The translations under genes were made by a program, and so were the position numbers. Of a stretch of 64,000 bases of DNA, positions 54,128 through 64,000 are shown in pieces; position 1 is the stretch's first letter; each line of letters opens with the position of its first letter. The notes below the pieces were generated by a model. That model made no database searches. It was not told where the DNA came from and worked only from the letters and a program-made list of their open reading frames with translations. The stretch is from contig WPIO01000004.1 of NCBI GenBank assembly GCA_009760855.2, positions 10,599,501 through 10,663,500 of the forward strand. Reading direction: 5' to 3'. This stretch comes from Cristatella mucedo. Its lineage: Eukaryota > Bryozoa > Phylactolaemata > Cristatellidae.

Positions 54128-57100
54128 CACTTGATAAAGCGCCCTCAGAGAACTCAATCTCTTTCTAGGTGCTTTACATTTGCTGCAAAGGAAACACGGT
54201 CGAATGATGAGTGGTATCATGCTTGATAATCAAAATACTAAAGTCAGTGGATGATGATAGTGGCAGCATGCACAGTGTCAGCATAAGCACATAAAGGACA
54301 AATCAAAGGGACCCACTAAATGCTATCATAAATGGGTGCGTTTTAAGTTCTTTTTAAACGTGGTCAAGTCAGGGGATGTTCTGACGCAAGTCGGGAGTGA
54401 GTTCCGTGGTTTAGGAGCATACGAACTAAATGCATGGTCTCCAAAGTATTTGAGGTTTGTACGAGTTGTAGATAAACAGATTCCGAAAATCGGGTGGTAC
54501 GATGGTGGGGGAGTAGATAAATTAGCTGCTTCATTACTCCGCTTAGAGATCGTTGGCGACAGAAGCTTTAGCTCTGCATGTCCTAGACTGTGGAACTCGC
54601 TACTTCCACAATTCTTACAAAATGATAAATACTCTCCTGCTGCCGACTATGGCTCATCCTTTTCAGCCGTCCTGAGCTGCTACTTCTATGCTACTCACTA
54701 CCTCAACTGCTCTCCTGACTCTGCTATGCTTCCCATTTTCTCTTTGTTTCGCGAGACGAAGTCTGTTGGCTACCGAATGCGTACCGAAAGCCGCTTAGGT
54801 TGAGAGTGCGCAATACAAAAATCTCCTGCGTAACACCCACATAGTCTTTATGACTTTGTGGAATTACAGACGGAGATACATTACATTACGTTCCATTAGA
54901 TCTGATAAGTAGGCTGGAGCCAAAGAATGGAGGGATCTAAAAGTGAGCAACAAAACCTTGAAGTCGATCCGTTGCTACAAGTAGTCTGTGCAGGTCGGCG
55001 AGAAGTACAGCATCAGCGACGCGTGAAACCGAGCACTGCATCACATCTCGGTTTCTGACCCGTGCCAACCAGATCAAACGCAGTCCTGTTTGCTCACTCG
55101 GCTTGCCACGATCTCTCGTCACGAGCTCACGTGATCTTGTGACGAGATCACAATCTCTCGTCACGAGCTCACGACTGCACACCGGTGCAGCTGCTGCAGC
55201 AGCAGTAGCACAACCGATATCTCGCTCAGCGCCGGCGGCAGCGCAGTTGCCACTACTGACCACAGCGCCACTAGCACAGAACTGAAGGGGGAGGGCGAGT
55301 TTCACACTAAGTGCAATGGCCAGGGCACGTCTGGACAGCTGCCAACAGTTGTTCGAGCCATTCCAGCCTTGCCAATACTGCTAGCTGTGCTAGCTAGGCA
55401 ATCGAGGGGCAGACAAAATCTGCACGGAGCAACGATGGAAAAACATTGGGGGGAGGAGGCCGTTGCAGCCAGCTAGTACACTATCAACGACAGCAGCTGC
55501 AGCAGCAAACACCTCGAGGCACATACTAAGTCCTGCCCCTACGAGCAAGATAAGCTAATGACTGGAACGGCACTACGCCTAGTGATGACTGGTTACAGCG
55601 GTGGTGCACCACGTGGGGGTCACGGTCACGATACGACAGACCAAGCGCACAGTGCTGAGGGTGGGCGACGGCGGTTACCGCCTGCAATGGAAGGTCTGCG
55701 GCAGCGCGAACAATGCGAGATTCCTTGAGATTGCATGCTGCAACGAGTAACTCATAGCACTCACTGCCCGCACGTGCTTCGGCAATGGCATTCTCACCTC
55801 CTTCACGAGATTCTGCGACAGCACTTTGCCTTCGATGACAATTCCCTGGCACTGCAAAGGAAGTGCAGATGCACTGAAATACAAGCTCTTCGAGAGCTAT
55901 GGCGTAAATAACTCGCCTCTCATGGTGTCGCACAGTGAGAGAGTTACGTTAGCAGTCGTGGCGGGCAGCCAACAAAGGCATGTAAGCAAAACATACAAAC
56001 AAGGAATTATATTGCAGCTCAGGCTGAGCAGTTGAGTTGACCTCACCTCCCCGGAAATGCCGTTAACTTCTTTTTAAGGGGAGGTAATAATAAAAATAAT
56101 AAGATTGCCGGGCGTTTACTTTCAACTCAACCCACTGGCCGGTCAGCTCAAGCAAGCACTCATAAAACGAGCTCAGTTCCGAGAGTAACAAATGTTGAGA
56201 CTCGGACCACAAGTCAAGGTCAGAACACTCACATGCACAAACGTATGGGCAACTGCTGCTGAGCAGTCAGATCTGGGTGGCCCTGCTTCAGCGTCAGCGG
56301 CCACCCAGCTGCATTCGGCAGCTAGCTTTGCCACCACTGCCAAGCCCCCTCCCCAACTTACGCTGAACCAAGAAGTGACACGGAACAGGAGAATGCATGG
56401 GTTGCAACACGATTCGTGCTTCATTTCTTATTGCATTGCCAATTCGTAAGCATCAACTGAGCAGAAATTAATACTGTATGCCAATGGGGAGTTCATTTGA
56501 GAATGCAACCAGCTTCGCTCCAGCTATTGCTGAGCAACACGAGTGTACTGCCCGAAGAGTATTCAAGCGATTAAGCCTCGGTTAACTGCAAGATGTCAGG
56601 CTGTAGATGCCGTAAGTGTTTTATTCCACCTCAACCCACAGAGCAAAGATAAGGGATTTCAGTTTTGGACTTTGAGTTTGCATTGCACAGGATCTACCGG
56701 CAACAAAGACCGGTGGGAGATACCGTGGCTCTATTTGACTTAATACTGAGAATAAGACATATATATTTTAATATTATATATATTATATCCTACATAGCGA
56801 GTGGGATTGAGAATTAATTGACAGATTGTGGGATTGCTATTTGACTTAAGTGTGGTACTGCAAGTAATGGGACCTCTAAAATGGCAATCACTAAGAAAAT
56901 GTCTGCCTGCTGGAACTAGGGCGTCACCTCAACCTCCAGCAAAAAGCAGGTGGACTATGAAGGCTCGTTTTGATAAACAGCTGTGTGAGCGTACAGACGA
57001 ACGGGTTCACTAAGAAAGGTCTGGTGTGCGTTTTCAAGCCATTCGCTGGCAGACCAAAGATGTTGCTTATTTCTGAGCTGCCGAAAGTTTCAGCGCGGTT

Positions 57101-58878
57101 TTGAGAGGCTGGATGAGCTCCGAGAAAAAGACACTGACTTTTGCACTGACTACCACTAACTGGAGAAGGCGCAGCCCTGCGAGCTTTCTTCTGGCCGGTC
57201 CAATGTGCCACATGCAAGGCACTTCGCCTTGCGCTCCGGGTTGGGGGAGCGCGAGGCAATCGAGGCTAGTGAGAGCAGAGCCTTGGGCTACTGGCAAACC
57301 GTTGCACGAGGCAGGGCAACCTGGCTGCTTACTCCTCTGACAGGAGCCTTGCCAATGCCAAGGTCTCGGTTTGCCTTCCTCGCCGATACTCGTCAGATCT
57401 TTTGCTTTAGCTCAGATTACTGGAGTCTGAGCAATAATGACCTGAGAATGGTCCTGCTAATTAGTGGCCCTGAGATTCTTTTAGTGGGCCGTGATAGCCC
57501 AGGTGGTAAGGTGCTTGCTACTCCCGACCGAGGTCGTGGGTTTGAATCCTAAGATTGAGCGATCCTTTGTCGCAAGCGGTAGTGATAACCAATAAGGCTC
57601 TTCTACTGCTACACAAATGAGGCTGTTGAAGCAGGTTATTATTACTATGAGAGCCCTTTTGGGATTGACTTCTGTGCTCCACAGAGGAGTATTCCTTAAT
57701 TCAGCAAATCAACTTTCACTTTCGAGTTGCAGTCAGGTCACTTCTTCAGGATATCGACCGCGTTCTTTTCGGCAATGGAGACCACACACAAGGATTTAAA
57801 AAATTTAAATAATGCCCCGTGTTTCTGTGCAGCTCTTTCACAGCCCATCGGCTCTACCAGCTACGAGTGGGAGTACCAGCCTGAACAGCCCCACCCACTA
57901 GCAATCCCGCGGCAAGAAAATACGGCTTCGACTCGAAAAGGAAGCACGACAACATAAGAGGCAAAGAGATGGCAGCGATGTCTAACACGAAATCTGCCGA
58001 ATGCTGGTAAAACCCCTGAAACCGGTGAAACTAGGGCACCGAATAGGTGGTGGCAGATGCACCAAGTATCCCTCCCTCCCTCAGCGTCCGCTCCGAGCAC
58101 AGCGACCGCTCCGAGCACAGCGACCGCTCCGAGCACAGCGACCGCGCTAGCTAGGCTCGAGTGCTCTAGGCACTGCCATGCAAGCCTGTGGCTGAGCCTG
58201 ACGGTCGCACAGCGCACCGTCGTTCCATTCGCCGAACATTCTACGCACAGATGAGCAGCTCAATCGTGTGAAGCTAGGTATAGGGCATGCCACTGGTGGC
58301 TTGCGTGATCAGTAGGTCTGGCGGCAGACACAGACCAATGAAAATTTCAACTTGCCTCGATTTCAACTTAAGACTGCTAGGGGGGGACTTCATCAGCTGA
58401 CAAAGGACTAGCACGACCCAGTACCTGACTTGCACTATGCGGTGGCCGCGTGGCCCGAGCCGCATCTCGGTCTGCCTGCCCGTCCGGCCCCTGAAGCCTC
58501 GGCAAGAGGATACGCTGAGCGGCCAGGCAACACAGACCCGAACGTGCATGCCCCACCTGGCGGCGCAGCACCATCATTGGCACTGCGGCAGCAGGCAGGC
58601 GGAAGCGAAGGAGATCCTTCGGCCGCAAGCATGCACACCTTGTTGAGTACGTGCCATATCTTCGGATAGAAGCCCACAGGCACACGGTTCAGCGAGCCGT
58701 CGATGCGCCGCCGGCGAAGCCACTGGCCGCTGCCTCCCAACTTGTCGCCGACCGGACTCGCGGGCGACCGCGCGGAGGCCTCGTCCTCGGCACCTCGGCC
58801 GGCAGGCACCTCTCGAGCGCCGGGCAACACGTGACCGGTCTTCGGGACGAGCGAGGCACTCGCTCGCCTATCCATTGC
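52259..58878 (-). CDS. PHKA: Phosphorylase kinase alpha regulatory subunit, C-terminal exons
   Basis: A large regulatory subunit of the cytosolic phosphorylase kinase complex that switches on glycogen phosphorylase; alpha subunits are prenylated at a C-terminal CaaX box. Four exons in phase 0: 58878-58639 ([20 protein letters not shown], then [10 protein letters not shown]), 55851-55798 ([18 protein letters not shown]), 53714-53508 ([36 protein letters not shown]) and 52498-52259 ([20 protein letters not shown], end ECAIC). The order and wording ([44 protein letters not shown]) fit alpha rather than beta subunits. The terminal CAIC is a valid CaaX box. A run of seven glutamines precedes the last conserved block. 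The rest of the gene (over 1000 codons) should lie to the right; I found no exon up to 64000. Confidence 0.94.
52848..53003 (+). mobile_element. SINE family A copy (tRNA head, LINE-like tail)
   Basis: ggcccagtagttaagctgtc is A-box-like and gtgggctcgagccctg B-box-like; then gcatatgtgaagtgcctcaat and tttaagttctcttaggatgct, the LINE-1 3' hairpin block, and an AT-rich tail. It lies in a PHKA intron. Confidence 0.65.
53508..53714 (-). CDS. PHKA: PHKA exon
   Basis: Acceptor cctgcgcacacag, donor GTGCGTTT (reverse). 69 codons, [20 protein letters not shown] to [10 protein letters not shown], a conserved alpha-subunit C-terminal block. Confidence 0.95.
54087..54530 (-). mobile_element. LINE-1 family 3' copy
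   Basis: (AAT)n at 54087-54126, then the shared UTR and a decayed C-terminal frame. Cut at about 54530 by LINE-2 sequence. Confidence 0.88.
54535..54893 (+). mobile_element. LINE-2 family 3' end
   Basis: The forward frame [17 protein letters not shown], then ctcctgctgccgactatgg, gcgagacgaagtctgttggctacc, ttacagacggagatacattacattac. It ends in an ATTAC-type tail and is inserted into a LINE-1 copy. Confidence 0.82.
54894..55010 (-). mobile_element. Continuation of the interrupted LINE-1 copy
   Basis: ttagatctgataagtaggctgg...ctaaaagtgagcaacaaaacc...gtgcaggtcggcgagaagt continues the LINE-1 sequence broken at 54530. Confidence 0.75.
55106..55172. repeat. 21-bp repeats in alternating orientation
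   Basis: atctctcgtcacgagctcacg occurs at about 55109 and 55152, with tgatcttgtgacgagatcac between them in near-inverted form. Each unit is itself partly palindromic around tcgtcacgag. Confidence 0.85.
55798..55851 (-). CDS. PHKA: PHKA micro-exon (54 bp)
   Basis: Acceptor cctttgcag, donor GTGAGAAT. It encodes [18 protein letters not shown], matching CHGLSVEGFVLPSSTTRE of the family in position and length, so it bridges the flanking exons exactly. Confidence 0.9.
57488..57652 (+). mobile_element. tRNA-derived SINE, family B copy
   Basis: tgatagcccaggtggtaagg (A box), ggtcgtgggtttgaatcct (B box), gagcgatcctttgtcgcaagc, ataaggctcttctactgctac, acaaatgaggctgttgaagc and an ATT tail. The best-preserved of four copies. 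Confidence 0.72.
58091..58144. repeat. 18-bp minisatellite, three exact units
   Basis: ctccgagcacagcgaccg repeated three times, in a PHKA intron. Confidence 0.97.
58639..58878 (-). CDS. PHKA: PHKA exon
   Basis: Donor GTGTGCAT after AAC AAG. The conserved end is [20 protein letters not shown]. The acceptor is placed at cgtgctgcacag (phase 0, 80 codons); the less conserved N-terminal half makes this boundary uncertain. Confidence 0.85.
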
Positions 58879-59301
58879 CTGTGCAGCACGAGCGAAGCAG
58901 TCGGCAGCCTGAAATGCTTGCCGGCCGCGAGCTGGCCCGACCGCGGTGCCCTGGGCGACTGCAGAGGGGCGGCAAGTGAGTGCAGGCCGAGGTGGCAGCA
59001 CCGAGTGCCGACATATTTGCTCGGGCCACGGAGCTAGAGCAGCCTACCGGAGGTCACCGATGCAGAAGCAGCCGTGCAAGCAATTTTTGAGGGATCTTCA
59101 ATTGGGAGCTAGCAGCACGAAGGGACGGCTGTCAAGCACCAGTGCAGAGTAAAACAGGGCTAGCGGGTAGCAGCAAGCAAGCCTGAAACACGTGACATTG
59201 TAAAGCGGCCCGGGTCCGACGCAAGAGCCAGTCAGACAGGAAGCCAAGCAGAAAGAAAGTAGTGGAGCCGGCTGAAAGTAAGACGGCCTTTGTTAATGGG
59301 A

Positions 59302-59531
<230 letters not shown>

Positions 59532-59574
59532 ATCGTGTCATCATCTGCCATCCAGCTGAGTGCACTGCTATCAT

Positions 59575-59860
59575 ACTAATGGTTCTTGGTGATTGTCATT
59601 TAGTGGGTCCCTGTGATTCGTCCTTGATGTGCTTATGCGTGCTGACACTGTGCATGCTGCCACTAACCACATTTGCATGCTGACCCTGTGCATGTCACCC
59701 CTAACCATATAATTCATTTTGTTTGTTTTTTAAGCATGATTTTACTTACTATTCTATTGCATATCACTTTGCAGCAAATGTAAAGCACCTAGAAAGAGAT
59801 TAAGTTCTCTGAGGGCGCTTTATCAAGTGCAATATTATTATTATTATTATTATTATAGAA
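59575..59860 (+). mobile_element. LINE-1 family 3' end
   Basis: tttagtgggtccctgtgattcg, gctgaccctgtgcatgtcacc, agcaaatgtaaagcacctag, aagttctctgagggcgctttatcaagtg and (ATT)n: a clean forward copy of the 3' block. Confidence 0.92.
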
Positions 59861-59947
59861 CATGCAAATGCCAAGGAGTACAGTCATCGATGGCAACGAG
59901 ATAAAAGACGAATGTACCATTTTACGTGGCACACAATTGACCCCTGA

Positions 59948-60110
59948 GTGTTAGCCCAGGGGTATGATGCTCAGACTTCACGACCTGGGTCATGGATTTT
60001 CGAGTCCCGCAGTGAACGGTTCTTTATTGTTCACTGCAAGTGGTGGTGATAGCCCCGGATGCTCTCTGCTGCTAGGTAAATGAGGCTGTAAAAATGAGCT
60101 AACCTACAAG
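59948..60110 (+). mobile_element. tRNA-derived SINE, family B copy
   Basis: gttagcccaggggtatgatgc, then a diverged B box (attttcgagtcccgc), gtgaacggttctttattgttc, agtggtggtgatagcc and aaatgaggctgtaaaaatg. Confidence 0.65.
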
Positions 60111-60296
60111 GCCACCGTGACGCAAATGCACCTGGTAAAGGTGTCAATATAGAAGAAATGGCAAACAACCAGCACAGTTGCAATCTCTAGACACTACTAG
60201 AGTTAAGATATCATGATTACAACTAAAAGTTGTGTCTCCACTGTGCATGGGAACACAGATATAACACTACGATTTTTTTCAGCCGCCCACCCCATC

Positions 60297-60440
60297 TAGT
60301 CTAACCCCAGGGGTATATGCTCACACGTAACGACCCGTGTCGTGTGTTCGAGTAATGCAGCAGATATTTTTTTTGTTCACTGCTAGCAAGGGATGGTGGC
60401 CACTAAGGATGTTCTGCCGTTGCATAAATGACGTTTACTT
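60297..60440 (+). mobile_element. tRNA-derived SINE, family B copy
   Basis: tctaaccccaggggtatatgc, gtcgtgtgttcgagtaatgc, ttttgttcactgctagcaagg, gatggtggccactaaggatg, gcataaatgacg: the same order as the neighbour at 59948. Confidence 0.65.
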
Positions 60441-60546
60441 TACCAGTGAGTGAACAAAGTGACATCGCCAGAGATCAGTCTTGTGGATCACCGGTTAAAA
60501 ATGTAGCCGAGTACCAAATATAGAGTCTGGACAAAGTTTCATAATG

Positions 60547-60650
60547 GATAATAATAATAATAATAACAATACATTTGTATAGAACCTTCAGAGAACTTAA
60601 TCTCTTTCTAGGCACTTTAAAAATGCTGCAAAGGAAACATGGATCAGCAA
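60547..60650 (-). mobile_element. LINE-1 family 3'-end relic
   Basis: ggataataataataataacaat, then ccttcagagaacttaatctc and ctaggcactttaaaaatgctgc. Confidence 0.75.
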
Positions 60651-61284
60651 ACTTACAGCAAATGTGGTGGTATAGGTCGAATGGTCAGCAAAACCAGTTT
60701 AAAATTTAGGACGTAATATCCAAACAGCAGATATAAGCTAATCTGGCAGCACGATTTTCTGGTCCTGGCTCCCGCAATAGTGGCACGCATTCTCTATATG
60801 AAGGAATGCAGGCCTGCCCTCATAGCATTAGTAGTCGGTTACTACAAAAACGGTTTTTCCAATAATTGTGACATTTTCATGACCGGATCTGTCTACCGTG
60901 GCAACATTGCAAGCTTAATCGGACTGGACTGATGTTTCAGGGGTCATAAAAGCTTAACCTAACCTCAAATGCCAAACAAAAATCAGATGAAGCTGCCTAG
61001 ATCTTGCCCTCTTAGTCAGCCACCACATTGGAGTAAACAGTTGTTGGAAATCAGAATCACTCTATTCCCCACATAGTAAATGAACAAAAACTGACCTGAA
61101 GGAACATCATCCATCTTATGATATACTTGACCGACAAGACGACCCCGGGGGTGAGAAGGTCAAACAGCAAAATCTGCAACTGCATGCTAGGTCACGGAGC
61201 TAACGACATGCCATTTTAGAATAATCAACGACAAGCTCCGTGTAAGCAATCTGATTGTCTCTCTGTCTCTGGCTCCCTCCCTCT

Positions 61285-61436
61285 CTTTGTAATGTATGTA
61301 ATGTATCTCCGACTGTAACTTCACAAAGCCATAAAGACTATGTGGGTGTTACGCAGGAGAGTTTTGTATAGCACACTCACAGCCTGAGCAGCTTTCGGTA
61401 CGCACTCGGTAGCCAACAGACTGAGTCTCAGACGTT
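61285..61436 (-). mobile_element. LINE-2 family 3' end
   Basis: The reverse strand matches the 54.5-kb copy: agactcagtctgttggctacc, gtgctatacaaaactctcc, gtaacacccacatagtc, ttacagtcggagatacattac. Its 5' side runs straight into the (CT)n tract. Confidence 0.8.
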
Positions 61437-62810
<1,374 letters not shown>

Positions 62811-62824
62811 ACTCATGGGTCGGC

Positions 62825-62936
62825 ACAGAGTACAGCAAATGTGAAGAGCCTAGAAAGAGATTCAAGTTGGCTGAGGCCACTACAGAAATGCATTATTATT
62901 ATTACTATTATTATTATCATCATTATTAACCTTTCG
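62825..62936 (+). mobile_element. LINE-1 family 3'-end relic
   Basis: tacagcaaatgtgaagagcctag, aaagagattcaagttggctgag and (ATT)n. Confidence 0.75.
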
Positions 62937-62961
62937 GATGTGACAATAACACACACACACA

Positions 62962-63099
<138 letters not shown>

Positions 63100-64000
63100 T
63101 GCTAACTCTGAAGAGAAGCAATCAGACGAATTGGATAAGTAATGCTGAAGCAAGAGATTAATTGAGTAGAAGGAACCTGAAAAAGGTAATCGCACGAGCA
63201 AGCAGACCGTGGGCTGGGAGAAACTCCTGCTGTGTAGGTAGTGGAGGGTTAGACTTGGTAGCCGACCGCTCACCCCCAGCAGTGAGTGGGAGCACTACAT
63301 CAGCTGCGTGCTAACGCTGAGCTGAACGTTGGACGTTTGGCAAGCGACGAGACCATCACCGAGCCGACACGAGTTAGCACGGTTGCCACTGCCGACACAC
63401 CGATCCAGCGTGTGGGATTAGCAGGGCCACAGCAGCAATCATCAATATTGTCACCACACACGTTAGCATATAGACAGGGGACGGGCGGACCGGAAGAAGA
63501 GGGGGCATGAGCCACCAGTTGCCTGCCGACGCCAGTCCACGGCCGCACCTTATGTGCCAGCGATGTGCGCGCATCGTCCTCTTCCTTAGATATCACCTTC
63601 AGTCGCTGCTGCTGCTGCTGAACCCCTGAGTGCGCGCAGGAGACTAAAAATGCCAGTCACGCCATCACCAGCAGCAATGGCAGCGCTGCCAAGGTCATTT
63701 ATCCATGCACACACGCCAACCGATGCTGACACAGGATAGCTGAACCAGCCTGGCATGCCTCTAGCAGCACGGACTGGCAGGACAGGTGGCAGACACCACC
63801 CTAGGAATGGCACGGGTTTTCCCATATAGTTGCTCAAAGTAGTGACCAGGCATAGAGGGGGAAGGGCTCTGAGCCTTGGCAATGAGCCCCTTGGCAATGA
63901 GCCCCCATCACCGACCTGCCACAGCCACACCTCACAGTACATCGGGCGATGAACTTGGGGCCATTAGAAATGCTGCTGATTTACCGGCCGTAAAAGCCGG
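63100..64000. other. Sequence without recognised features
   Basis: A reverse segment around 63553-63600 (LKVISKEEDDARTSLAHK before GTGCGG) is exon-like, but I could not place it in PHKA. Confidence 0.3.

Noticed and set aside
63543-63600. Reverse segment LKVISKEEDDARTSLAHK as a PHKA exon
   Set aside because: Splice-like edges but no alignment to a known PHKA block.

Overview
This is animal nuclear DNA: split genes with GT/AG introns, interspersed LINEs, SINEs and DNA transposons, and very long dinucleotide microsatellites. Nothing prokaryotic, viral or organellar was seen. The proteins are typical metazoan ones. The genome style (CR1/L2-like LINEs ending in (AAT)n, tRNA-headed SINEs) suggests an invertebrate, perhaps a lophotrochozoan, but the species cannot be fixed from sequence alone.

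Four conserved genes can be read exon by exon with matching splice phases. (1) The C-terminal end of an ABCC/MRP-type ABC transporter on the + strand (three exons, 3-4131). (2) A Fe65-family adaptor (APBB) on the - strand across about 30 kb (40580 down to 10231), with an N-terminal conserved segment, a split WW domain, two PTB/PID domains and a terminal exon. (3) A TBP-like factor (TBPL1/TRF2/TLF) on the + strand (44930-48059). (4) The C-terminal exons of a phosphorylase kinase alpha subunit (PHKA) on the - strand (58878 down to 52259), ending in a CaaX prenylation box. ABCC and APBB converge, APBB and TBPL1 are divergent, and TBPL1 and PHKA converge. The four products have unrelated roles (membrane export, adaptor signalling, core-promoter transcription, glycogen breakdown), so this is ordinary gene neighbourhood rather than a pathway cluster.

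Layout: 1-4.7 kb ABCC 3' end, its large intron full of LINE copies; 4.7-10.2 kb intergenic, with LINE-2 and SINE copies; 10.2-40.6 kb APBB with repeat-filled introns, including a nearly full-length but frameshifted LINE (15.4-19.05 kb) and a SPIN-like hAT MITE (25.79-25.98 kb); 40.6-44.9 kb divergent intergenic region with a decayed Tc1/mariner copy; 44.9-48.8 kb TBPL1; 48.8-52.2 kb intergenic with a pogo-like MITE and a LINE; 52.2-58.9 kb PHKA; 58.9-64 kb repeat-rich sequence with three long (CT)n tracts and no exon I can support.

The most interesting points are a SPIN-family hAT element (a family known for horizontal transfer among animals) nested in a LINE; a Fe65 exon whose reading frame runs open into an intronic LINE ORF2; a Fe65 WW domain lacking its second tryptophan; a LINE subfamily marked by a 77-bp coding duplication; and a SINE that borrows the LINE 3' tail.
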